From: Pacificimonas flava
GTDB taxonomy: Bacteria > Pseudomonadota > Alphaproteobacteria > Sphingomonadales > Sphingomonadaceae
Length of the DNA stretch: 64,000 nt
Reading direction: 5' to 3'
Assembly: GCF_000342165.1 (NCBI RefSeq)
Contig: NZ_AMRV01000001.1
Coordinates: 124,001 to 188,000, forward strand
In this document: one piece after another, positions 34,445 to 43,153 of the stretch
How positions within the stretch are numbered: position 1 is the first letter of the stretch
Layout: each line of letters opens with the position of its first letter
Program-made: the position numbers and the translations under genes
The notes under the pieces: generated by a model
Database searches by the model: none
What the model saw: the letters and a program-made list of their open reading frames with translations, nothing else
Told to the model about the DNA's origin: nothing

Positions 34445-35204
34445 CTTGCTGGTTGAGAAGCTGGGCCCCGTCTGGGTGGTGACTATCAATCGGCCCGAAC
34501 GGCGGAATGCGGTGGACCGCGAGACTGCTGCAGCCATTGCCGAAGCATTTCGTAGGTTCGATGAAGACCAGGAAGCCTCAGTGGCCGTGCTGACCGGCGC
34601 CGGAGGCACCTTCTGCGCTGGTGCCGACCTGCAGCGTTTCGCGGAGGGAGAGGGAAACCGGGTGAGCGCGGAGGGCGACGGGCCAATGGGACCTACTCGC
34701 CTGTCACTGTCAAAACCCGTGATCGCAGCCGTCTCAGGTCATGCGGTCGCCGGCGGACTTGAGCTTGCCTGCTGGTGCGATTTGCGGGTCGTGGAGCAGG
34801 ACGCGACATTCGGCGTATTCTGTCGCCGCTGGGGCGTGCCGCTCATCGATGGTGGCACCGTTCGGCTGCCACGCATCGTGGGCCGCGGCCGAGCGCTCGA
34901 CATGATCCTCACCGGACGCCCGGTCGGCGCCGATGAAGCAAGGGAGATGGGGCTCGCCAATCGGGTGGTCCCGACGGGGAGCGCTTTGGATGAATCGATC
35001 TCTCTTGCTCAGGACATCGCCCGCTTCCCGCAGGCAACCATGCGATCCGATCGGCAGTCATTGTATGTGGGTGAAGCTCTCGAGATCGAGGATGCGCTCG
35101 CCAAAGAGTTCGAGCTTGGCCTCCGGAACCTTGAAGAGGGTCGTTCAGGCGCCGCGCGTTTCTCCGCCGGGCGTGGGCGGGGAGGGAATTTCACAGACAT
35201 CTAG
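34434..35204 (+). CDS. Enoyl-CoA hydratase/isomerase family protein (atypical active site)
   Basis: 256-aa crotonase-fold enzyme acting on acyl-CoA. The oxyanion-hole segments GAGGTFCAGADLQRF and VSGHAVAGGLELACWCDLRV are typical. Aligned by eye on the GGTxRLPR motif, the two catalytic glutamates of rat hydratase (E144/E164) appear to be Cys and Asp here (FCRRWGVPLIDGGT; RALDMILTGR). Plain hydration may therefore not be its reaction, and isomerase, hydrolase or lyase activity is possible. It is translationally coupled to the acyl-CoA ligase. Confidence 0.85.
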   Translation: MTDSLLVEKLGPVWVVTINRPERRNAVDRETAAAIAEAFRRFDEDQEASVAVLTGAGGTFCAGADLQRFAEGEGNRVSAEGDGPMGPTRLSLSKPVIAAVSGHAVAGGLELACWCDLRVVEQDATFGVFCRRWGVPLIDGGTVRLPRIVGRGRALDMILTGRPVGADEAREMGLANRVVPTGSALDESISLAQDIARFPQATMRSDRQSLYVGEALEIEDALAKEFELGLRNLEEGRSGAARFSAGRGRGGNFTDI

Positions 35205-35327
35205 TGCTCAAATGAAGCCGGCTGCGGCGTTAGCAGACATAGCAGTACGAATTGCAGCTGGAGGCGACTAGCAGCGAAGATCGAATGGAACTCAGCGGAT
35301 ACGTTTCCGGTTTATCGCTGCGTGGTC

Positions 35328-37419
35328 ATGTCGGCTTCAAATGGGCGCTCGCGAGCTCTCCCTCTTCGCCGATGGAAGCCGGCATGGTTTCAGCGGCGCA
35401 CTCGTCCATCACAGGTCGCGATTCTGGCACTGGCCATGTTTATGCTGGCGCTGTTTGCGATCTGGCTAATTCTTTTCATCACCAAGGGGCGCTTTCTCAA
35501 GCAGCCGTTTGAAAGCGTCGTGTCCACCGCGCTTGAACGGCAGGTGGAAGTCGGCGGCGACTTCAATCTCTACCTTGCGCCCTTCGACATAAAATTCATG
35601 GCGGAGGACATGCGGATTTCGAGCCCCGAATGGGCGCGCGCAGAGCATGTCTTTACTGCCGAACTGGTCGACACCCGCATCGAGACCCTGCCGATGATCT
35701 TCGGGCGCTGGGATCTCGATTGGCTCGACCTTCAAAACAGCCGCATCGCGCTGGAGTGGGACGCCGATGGGACGCGCAATAGCTGGACCTTCCGCGATTC
35801 CGATGCCCCACCCAAACCGCTTGAGATGCCGGATATTCGCCGCGGCACGATCTCTGGAACGCGGGTGAGCTATCGCGATCCACCGCTCGCCCTGACCGCT
35901 GTTGCCAATATAGAAACGGCGAAAGCGGCGGACACGAGCTTCGACAGCGACATTCGCTTTTCAGGCGGCGGCAGAATGCATGACCGGCCCTTCAAATTCT
36001 CCGGAAGCTTGCTTAGCCCGAACGAGACGATTGCCGGCGGCCGCAATGCCCTGACGGCACAGGCCGAGGCTCCCGGCACCCGCCTGGAGGTTTCGGGTAC
36101 ACTGCCCGGTCCAACTCAGTTCGAAGGGGCAGACCTCAAACTCGGCGCGCAGGGCGTCAACATCGCCGATCTTTTCAATTTTCTCGGGATTGCCGTGCCG
36201 GCCACGCGCGCATACCGGATCGATTCCGCGTTGACCTACGCGGATGGCGAATGGCGCTTCACCGGTATCGAAGGGATGTTCGGTGACAGCGATATCTCGG
36301 GGTCGCTCCGCATCCTCATGCCGGGCGAACGGCTTAAGCTTATCGCCGAACTTTCGACCGACACGCTCAACATTATCGATGCTGCACCGTTCATCGGCTA
36401 CGATCCGGAGCGGCTCGAAGATCCGGGCGCTTCCGGCGCGGTCGAGGCAAATGGCGGCCACCCCCGCGTGCTACCCGACACGACCTTGCGGATCGACGCG
36501 ATCAGCCGTTTCGACGCGGATCTGCATTACCGTCGCCAGGATGCGGTCGGAAAGCTTCCCGCTCAGAAACATCGATCTGACGCTGGATCTCGAACATTCG
36601 GTTCTGAAGCTATCGCCATTCAAGGCCGATTTGGCAGGGGGCCGCCTGACCGCAGACATCGCTATCGATGCGCGTGAGCAGGCGGTGAAGACCGACTACG
36701 ATATCAGCTTGTCACCCACATCCATGGGCAAGCTTCTCGCGCATTTCGGCGCCGAGGAGGCGGGCACCACCGGCACCCTGTCCGGTCGTATTCAATTAAG
36801 CGGTACTGGCGACAGCCTGCGGCAAAGCCTGGCCGCGTCCAGCGGCCGGATAGCCCTTATCATGCCCTCCGGAACCTTGATGACCGGTAGCGCGCAGCTT
36901 GCCGAACTCGATATCGGCACATTCGTTCAAAAAATGTTCGAAGACGAATTGAAGGAGCCGGTCGAAATAAATTGCGGGCTGATCGCCTTTACCGTCCAGA
37001 ACGGTCTCGCCGCAGCGGATCCCATCCTGATCGATACGAAGAAGAACGTCATACTGGGGCGGGGCGGTTTCAGCTTCAGGGATGAACGCCTTGATTTGGC
37101 TGTCCGTGCGGACGCCAAGACGTTCAGCCTTTTTTCAGGGCAGTCCCCGGTGGCTGTGAGCGGCTATTTCGGACAACCATCGATCAATCCCATCAGCGGC
37201 GATCTCGTCGGCCGTGCGGGCGCCGCACTGGGACTGGCCGTCGTTGCAACGCCCGTTGCCGGACTGCTGGCCTTCGTCGATCCGGGCGACGCTAAGTCCG
37301 CCGCATGCGCCCCCATTCTTGCCGGCGCAAACTCATCCGCCCAAAAAACCTCCTCCGGCGAGCCGCGTGACGACGTCAGGGACGGCACGACAGCAAAAAA
37401 CGGTCGCGATCGGCGTTGA
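35328..37419 (+). pseudogene. AsmA-family protein gene with a frameshift
   Basis: AsmA-like inner-membrane-anchored lipid-transport/assembly proteins have one N-terminal helix (here ILALAMFMLALFAIWLILF) and a long beta-rich periplasmic body. The first part reads in one frame to about 36540 (ending FDADLHYRRQ) and the family sequence continues in the +1 frame (FPLRNIDLTLDLEHSVLKL) to the stop at 37419. Restoring one base would give about 697 aa. Both halves show sustained coding quality, so this is either a recent inactivating indel or a sequencing error. The N-terminal start (ATG 35328 or GTG 35322) is uncertain, with no clear ribosome-binding site. Confidence 0.72.
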
Positions 37420-37686
37420 GAAGAGGTGCTGCTATGAAGGCTGACCGATTTGATCGTTGTCCAGACGCGAAGCGCCCCCGGCCCAGTTCCGCCTCGACTG
37501 AACGCGCGGAGACTCTGAGTTCAATATTGCGCGGACAGACTTCTTAGCTGCTCGGCCTCCAAGGAGCAGAATTGCTCCACCATTTTCGCGGCCGAGAAGC
37601 GGGCAGGCTGCAGCTTGCCGGAATGTCCCGGCACCTCAGCGTCCTCCTTCTGGCCAATCAGGCCGAGGAGAATGACGATGAGCTAC

Positions 37687-38772
37687 TCACCCGATGTCCC
37701 TTAGCGCGCGACAGATCGCTTCCGTGCATTCGCTGGTTTTGGCGGGACCTCCGAGATCGGGTGTGCGGTATTGTGGCTCGGCGAGAACTGCTTCGATTGC
37801 TGATACGACCGCCGCAGCGGCATCTCGCTCTCCGAGATGGTCAAGCATCATTGCCGCGGCCCAGATCTGCTCGACCGGGTTTGCTATGCCATGTCCGGCA
37901 ATGTCGGGAGCGGAGCCATGGACGGGCTCGAAGAGTGAAGGAAATTCACGCTCCGGATTAATGTTGCCGGCCGGCGCGATGCCGATCGTGCCGGTGCAGG
38001 CGGGGCCGAGGTCCGACAGGATGTCGCCGAACAGGTTGGAGGCGACAACCACGTCGAACCAGTCGGGGTGCTGCACGAAGTGCGCCGCGAGGATGTCTAT
38101 ATGATACTTGTCCCAGCGGACGTCCGGGAAGTTCGCCGCCATTGCTTCGACCCGTTCGTCCCAATAGGGCATGGTGATGGAAATGCCGTTCGACTTCGTC
38201 GCAGAAGTCAGGTGCTTCTTCTCGCGCCGCTGGGCGAGGTCGAAGGCGAAGCGCAGGATGCGGTCGACACCTGTCCGGGTCATGACGGTTTCCTGCATCA
38301 CGACTTCGCGCTCGGTGCCGGGAAAGATCTTCCCGCCGATGGAGGAATATTCGCCCTCCGTATTCTCCCGCACGATCATGAAGTCGATGTCGCCGGGTCC
38401 CCGGTTTGCAAGCGGGCTTGAAACGCCGGGCATCAGCCTCGCAGCCCGCAGGTTCACATATTGGTCGAACTCGCGCCGGAACTGGATCAGGGAACCCCAT
38501 AGGGAGATGTGATCGGGTACGGTGTCGGGCCAGCCAACCGCGCCAAAGAAGATCGCGTCATGATCACCGAGCAGCGCCTTCCAGTCGTCCGGCATCATTT
38601 GGCCATGCTTCAGATAATAGTCGCAGGACGCGAAATCGAAATGATCGAAGGCAAAGGCGCAGTCGAATTTCTCGGACACGGTTTTCAGCACCCGCAGCCC
38701 CTCCGGCACGACTTCCTTGCCGATGCCGTCGTCGGGAATGACGGCGATATGATGAGCGTTGGTCTTGGTCAT
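37687..38772 (-). CDS. ttuC: Tartrate dehydrogenase/decarboxylase (TtuC-type)
   Basis: 361-aa NAD-dependent beta-decarboxylating dehydrogenase of the isocitrate/isopropylmalate family. It begins with the family start HHIAVIPDDGIGKEVVPEG and has the substrate-binding patterns RREFDQYVNLRAARL and IVRENTEGEYSSIG, the Lys/Asp metal region VVASNLFGDILSDL, and EPVHGSAPDIAGHGIANP. The early residues FFGAVGWPDTVPDHISLWG are characteristic of the tartrate/malate branch. The start overlaps the stop of the glycerate kinase gene, fitting the tartrate-glycerate pathway. Confidence 0.9.
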   Translation of the reverse strand: MTKTNAHHIAVIPDDGIGKEVVPEGLRVLKTVSEKFDCAFAFDHFDFASCDYYLKHGQMMPDDWKALLGDHDAIFFGAVGWPDTVPDHISLWGSLIQFRREFDQYVNLRAARLMPGVSSPLANRGPGDIDFMIVRENTEGEYSSIGGKIFPGTEREVVMQETVMTRTGVDRILRFAFDLAQRREKKHLTSATKSNGISITMPYWDERVEAMAANFPDVRWDKYHIDILAAHFVQHPDWFDVVVASNLFGDILSDLGPACTGTIGIAPAGNINPEREFPSLFEPVHGSAPDIAGHGIANPVEQIWAAAMMLDHLGERDAAAAVVSAIEAVLAEPQYRTPDLGGPAKTSECTEAICRALRDIG

Positions 38773-40073
38773 GCTGCTGCTCCCGAATGCGGGCGGTCGA
38801 TAAGGATGGCGCGAAAATCGTTCACATTGGTCAGGGTCGGTCCCGTGATGACCAGCGCGCCGAGCTTCTCAAAGAACCCGTAACTGTCGTTGCGCGCAAG
38901 GAACGCCGCCGGGTCGTGGCCGGCCCCCCGCACCCGTTCGAGCGTGTCCGGACTGATGATGGCTCCGGCATTGTCCTCGCTGCCGTCGATACCGTCAGTG
39001 TCGGCGGCAAGGGCGTGCACATGTGGTATAGCGCCCAGGGCAAGCAAGAGGGCGAGGAGGAACTCGGTGTTGCGCCCCCCACGTCCGTCACCGGCCACCG
39101 TGACGGTCGTCTCTCCGCCAGACAGCAGAACGCAGGGCGGCGCTGGGCTGGACCCTCGTTCGGTCAGGGATTTGACCAGGTCAGCCTGACTCTCAGCGAC
39201 TTCACGCGCCTCGCCCACCGCTTCACCGAGAATAAGCGGCTCGTAGCCGGCCTGCCGCGCCAGTGACGACGCGGCGTCTAGCGCGCTGCGGGCGCCCGCG
39301 ATCAGGCGGTATTCGCTTTTAGGAATTTGGGACGTAACGGGCGTCTCCGAGGCCGGATCTTCCAGCCAGGCGCGAACAGCGGGCGGCGGCGAAATGCGGT
39401 AGCGGTCCAGCACGGCCAGCGCGTCCGTGCGTGTCGTCGGGTCGCCGACCGTAGGCCCGGATCCGATCGCGCTAGGATCATCGCCCGCAACATCGGAAAT
39501 CGCCAAGGTGACGAGGCGCGCTGGCCGCGCTGCGAGGGCGAGCTTACCGCCTGCCGCGCGCAAGAGATGCTTTCGCACGGTGTTGATCGCACCGATGTCG
39601 GCGCCTGATCGGAGCAGCGCCGATGTCAGCTGCTGCAAATCGGGCAAGGCTACACGCTCCGCCGGCGCAGCCAGCAGCGCGGACGCGCCGCCCGACAACA
39701 GGCAGATCACGAGATCGTCAGCTGTAAGTCCCTCCAGCCGCGCGAGCATTTCCAGCGTTGCTGCGACTCCGTTCTGGTCCGGAACGGGGTGCGCGGCGGA
39801 TCGAACCTCGATTCTCTTGCAGGGCACCTCGTGCCCGTAGCGCGTGATGACGAGCCCCGACAGGTCGCCGGTCCAGTTGTCCTCGACTGCCTGCGCCATT
39901 GCGGCCGTCGCCTTGCCCGCACCCACGACGACGGTACGGCCGGGCGGCGGGGAGGGCAGGTTTGGCGGCACGCAGTTGCCGGCCTGCGCGCTCGCCACGG
40001 CGGCGTCGAACATGGCGCGCAGCAATGCCTGCGGATCGCCGTCTATCGCATGTCTGTATGCGCCGTCCTCCAT
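38769..40073 (-). CDS. ttuD: Glycerate 2-kinase, MOFRL family (TtuD-type)
   Basis: 434-aa kinase phosphorylating D-glycerate. Family features are the N-terminal VVVGAGKATAAMAQAVE, CLLSGGASALLAAPAE, the NTVRKHLLRAAGGKLA segment, and the C-terminal MOFRL motif region LLSGGETTVTVAGDGRGGRNTE followed by DTDGIDGSEDNAGA. It lies directly after the 2-hydroxyacid dehydrogenase remnant (TGA next to ATG) and overlaps ttuC, forming a module that converts tartrate-derived hydroxypyruvate/glycerate to 2-phosphoglycerate (pathway knowledge; the local substrate is inferred). Confidence 0.9.
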   Translation of the reverse strand: MEDGAYRHAIDGDPQALLRAMFDAAVASAQAGNCVPPNLPSPPPGRTVVVGAGKATAAMAQAVEDNWTGDLSGLVITRYGHEVPCKRIEVRSAAHPVPDQNGVAATLEMLARLEGLTADDLVICLLSGGASALLAAPAERVALPDLQQLTSALLRSGADIGAINTVRKHLLRAAGGKLALAARPARLVTLAISDVAGDDPSAIGSGPTVGDPTTRTDALAVLDRYRISPPPAVRAWLEDPASETPVTSQIPKSEYRLIAGARSALDAASSLARQAGYEPLILGEAVGEAREVAESQADLVKSLTERGSSPAPPCVLLSGGETTVTVAGDGRGGRNTEFLLALLLALGAIPHVHALAADTDGIDGSEDNAGAIISPDTLERVRGAGHDPAAFLARNDSYGFFEKLGALVITGPTLTNVNDFRAILIDRPHSGAAA

Positions 40074-40898
40074 TCAGCGGCGGCGGCCATCGGCGACGAC
40101 GCACTGGGCCGGCGGATCGCCGCCGGTAAGGACATCCACCACGCAGCGCGCCGCAACCATGTTCGTGCGGGCAAGCCCCTCTTCGGTAGATGCTGCGGCG
40201 TGCGGTGTGGCGATGACATTAGGAAGACCGATCAACTCCTCGGTGACGGATGTGAAGGCGGGATCCGATTCGCTGACGAAGACATCCAGGCCCGCAGCCG
40301 CGATCGTGCCATCCTTCAGCGCCGCGAGCAGTGCCCGGTCGTCAACCAGTCCGCCCCGCGCCGTATTCACCAGAACCGCCTCTGGCTTCATCTTGCCGAG
40401 AGCCTCTGCGCCGAACATGAACTGCGTCTCCTCCGTCAACGGGGCGTGGATGGAGACATAGTCGCTGCGGCGAAGCAATTCGTCCAGTTCGACAAGCTGC
40501 ACGTGGTTCTGCTTCGCGAACGCGCGGCTGCTCTCCGTCGCGACCGCGAGAAGAACGCAGTCGAACCCTCTGAGCCGCTGCACAAGGCTGCGGCCGATGC
40601 GGCCGAACCCGACGATCCCGACCGTCTTTCGGTACAGATCGTGCCCGCGAAGGATCGACCAGTCGCCTCGGGACATGCGTTCCTGCGTTTCGCGTAGCCG
40701 TTGATCCGCCGCGAGCATCAGCGCCAGCGTGTGATCGGCGACCGACGCGTCGTTGCCGCCTGCCGATAAACGCGCATGATGTGCGCTATGATGGCAGCGG
40801 CAACCGCTTCGCGGGCCGATGCCGATGAGAGGGTAATGAACAAGCGCGCGCCACCGCCTAACGCAGTTGGAAGGGGCAAGGGGGAGTTGATGCATCAA
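40074..40898 (-). pseudogene. D-2-hydroxyacid dehydrogenase with a broken N-terminus
   Basis: From about 40767 leftward the protein is a good NAD-binding and catalytic domain of the D-isomer 2-hydroxyacid dehydrogenase family: GNDASVADHTLALMLA, VGIVGFGRIGRSLVQRLRGF, VNTARGGLVDDRALL, AAGLDVF and the catalytic His in NVIATPHAAAST. The preceding about 57 residues (His/Arg/Cys-rich) do not fit the family. In the neighbouring frame just upstream one reads RVYR, the expected residues before AGGNDAS, so a one-base loss near 40768 is likely. The first part of the substrate domain (roughly 90 residues) is also missing. It was probably a hydroxypyruvate/glycerate reductase partner of the tartrate module. 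Confidence 0.7.
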
Positions 40899-41323
40899 GC
40901 CGGTCGAATCCGCCGGATCGGGAAAACCTATCTTGGGCGTGGCGCTTCGAGAGCGCGCCTCAGAAAGGCATCATGGCCAGCGGCGCATGACAAGGACGCA
41001 TCGAGAGGCCGAACACATGGCCGCCCAGTCAGCGGAATGCACATCCTCAAAAATCATGCCTGCAGAGGGGCGCCAAAACGTGACCTATCCGTTTCAAGAG
41101 GATGGCGCCAATAGTTTCATTGCCGGGTTCTAAACAGGGCGATTTTAGCTCGTATAGCAGTCCAAAAGAACTATCTATATTCTTTGATTTCGGAGCAGCT
41201 CATCATTCTGACAATAAAGGTAAATATTAAAAATCTGTTCCTGTTAACACTGTGACATGAAGGCTATGTTGTAAGTGAAAGAAATATTTCCTCTTACAAC
41301 AGTCGAAAGCTCTCAGAGGTGTA
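40899..41323. other. Gene-free, AT-rich spacer next to the 3' end of glmS
   Basis: About 425 nt without a supportable gene. From about 41130 the base composition becomes clearly AT-rich, unlike the GC-rich flanks, and includes the inverted repeat at 41268-41300. The position just beyond glmS corresponds to the side where Tn7-like elements insert in many bacteria. No Tn7 end sequence or transposase gene was seen. Confidence 0.55.
41268..41300. repeat. 33-bp imperfect palindrome downstream of glmS
   Basis: GTTGTAAG at 41268-41275 and CTTACAAC at 41293-41300 form 8-bp perfect arms around a centre that contains the self-complementary GAAATATTTC (41281-41290). It lies 24 nt past the glmS stop. 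It could act as a transcript end or mRNA-stabilising structure for glmS, although no U-tract follows, or it may be a relic of a mobile-element junction. Confidence 0.6.
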
Positions 41324-43150
41324 TCACTCGACTGTAACGGACTTAGCAAGATTCCGGGGTTGGTCGACGTCCGTGCCCTTTGCGACAGCCACGTGATAGG
41401 CGAGAAGCTGGACCGGAATCGCATAGACGAGTGGGGCGATAAGGGGGTGTACCTTCGGCATGCGGACATATTCGATCACATCGTTACCGGCCTCGTCGAT
41501 GCCGGTGTCGTCGGAGATCAGCACGACCTGGGCGCCGCGGGCCTGCGCCTCCTGCATGTTCGAAACCGTCTTCTCGAACAGCGGGCCTGACGGCGCGAGA
41601 ACGATAAGCGGGACAGTCTCGTCGATCAGCGCGATGGGACCATGCTTCATCTCGCCGGACGCATAGCCCTCTGCGTGGATGTAGCTGATTTCCTTCAGCT
41701 TGAGAGCGCCTTCCAGCGCCATGGGATAATCCGGGCCACGCCCCAGATAGAGCACGTCGCGGGCTTTCGCGACGAAGGCGGCGACCTTCTCGATGACATC
41801 CTCACGCTCCAGCGCGGCATTCATGCACTCCGGAACTTCCTGCAAATGCCGGACGATCTCGCGTTCCTCATCCGCGGGGAGGCGCCCCTTCGCGCGGGCG
41901 AGGTTGGTTGCGAAGGCCGCCATGACGGCAAGCTGGCACGTAAACGCCTTTGTCGACGCGACGCCGATTTCCGGGCCGGCATGGGTCGGCATCAGAAGGT
42001 CTGCCTCTCGCGCCATTGTGGACGTCGGGACATTGATGATGCCGGCCGTGGTGATCCCGGCCTCCTTGCAGTGGCGCATGGCGGCAAGCGTATCCGCGGT
42101 CTCGCCGGACTGGGAGATAAACAGCGCAAGCTGACCCTCTTCCAGCACCGGGTCGCGGTAGCGATATTCGGACGCGACGTCGACTTCCACCGGAACGCGA
42201 GCGAACTGTTCGATCCAGTATTTGCCGACCATGCCGACGTAGGATGACGTGCCGCAGGCGACGATGGAGACGCGCGTGACCCCGGACAGGTCGAATTCCA
42301 TGTCGGGCAGGGCCACCTGTTCCTCAAGCGGCCGCAGATAGGATTTCAGCGTCTGCGCGACCACAATCGGCTGCTCGTGGATTTCCTTGAGCATGAAGTG
42401 GCGGTAATTGCCCTTTTCGACCGCGGCAGCGCTGGCACCGGAGTGCACGATATCGCGGTCTGCCGGTCGATTTTCCGCATCGTAAATATCTGCGACGCTC
42501 CGGCGCACGACGCACCAGTCGCCCTCGTCCAGATAACAGATACGCTGGGTCAGACCGGCCAGCGCCAGGGCATCGGATCCGAGGTACATCTCCTCATCCT
42601 CGCCATAGCCGAGCACGAGCGGCGATCCCTTGCGCGCGCCGATCATCAGGTCGGAATGACCGGTGAAGATCATGGCGAGAGCGAAGGCGCCGCGCAGGCG
42701 GGGAAGCACCGTCTGGACGGCCTGTTCCGGACTGGCCCCGGCTTCGATTTCCCGGCTTACGAGGTGGCAGACCACCTCTGAATCGGTTTCGCTCTCCAAG
42801 GTGCGGCCAGCCGCAATCAGTTCCTCGCGCAGGGCCTTGAAATTTTCGATGATGCCATTGTGAACGAGCGCGACATGATCGGTGGCGTGGGGATGGGCAT
42901 TCCCCATCGTCGGCGCGCCATGCGTCGCCCACCGCGTATGCGCGATGCCGATGGTGCCGGAAAGGGGCGCCTCGTCGAGCTTTGTGCGCAGATTATGCAG
43001 CTTCCCCTCGGCGCGCCTGCGTTCGAGCTCACCGTCGGACAGCGTGCAGATGCCAGCGGAATCGTAGCCGCGATACTCCAATCGCTTCAGCCCGTCGTAG
43101 AGCTCGTCCGCCACGTTCCGCCGCGCAGCAATGCCGATAATTCCGCACAT
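41324..43150 (-). CDS. glmS: Glutamine--fructose-6-phosphate aminotransferase (isomerizing)
   Basis: Makes glucosamine-6-phosphate from fructose-6-phosphate and glutamine, the entry to UDP-GlcNAc for peptidoglycan and LPS. 608 aa, the standard length. The N-terminal glutaminase begins with the catalytic Cys (MCGIIGIAA) and has HTRWATHGAPTMGNAHPH. Two SIS domains follow (ACGTSSYVGMVGKYW, SQSGETADTL) and the end is DQPRNLAKSVTVE. It starts 3 nt after the glmU stop, so both enzymes of the pathway are co-transcribed. Confidence 0.97.
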   Translation of the reverse strand: MCGIIGIAARRNVADELYDGLKRLEYRGYDSAGICTLSDGELERRRAEGKLHNLRTKLDEAPLSGTIGIAHTRWATHGAPTMGNAHPHATDHVALVHNGIIENFKALREELIAAGRTLESETDSEVVCHLVSREIEAGASPEQAVQTVLPRLRGAFALAMIFTGHSDLMIGARKGSPLVLGYGEDEEMYLGSDALALAGLTQRICYLDEGDWCVVRRSVADIYDAENRPADRDIVHSGASAAAVEKGNYRHFMLKEIHEQPIVVAQTLKSYLRPLEEQVALPDMEFDLSGVTRVSIVACGTSSYVGMVGKYWIEQFARVPVEVDVASEYRYRDPVLEEGQLALFISQSGETADTLAAMRHCKEAGITTAGIINVPTSTMAREADLLMPTHAGPEIGVASTKAFTCQLAVMAAFATNLARAKGRLPADEEREIVRHLQEVPECMNAALEREDVIEKVAAFVAKARDVLYLGRGPDYPMALEGALKLKEISYIHAEGYASGEMKHGPIALIDETVPLIVLAPSGPLFEKTVSNMQEAQARGAQVVLISDDTGIDEAGNDVIEYVRMPKVHPLIAPLVYAIPVQLLAYHVAVAKGTDVDQPRNLAKSVTVE

Positions 43151-43153
43151 AGA

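Noticed and set aside
40899-41323. Tn7 end or attachment element beside glmS
   Set aside because: Position fits, but no characteristic repeated end sequences, target duplication or tns gene could be seen, so only the compositional anomaly is reported.
41324-43150. Phosphotransferase-system HPr as target of the HprK-related kinase
   Set aside because: No ptsH, ptsI or EIIA gene lies in the window and the kinase lacks the N-terminal HprK domain, so a classical HPr role is not supported here.
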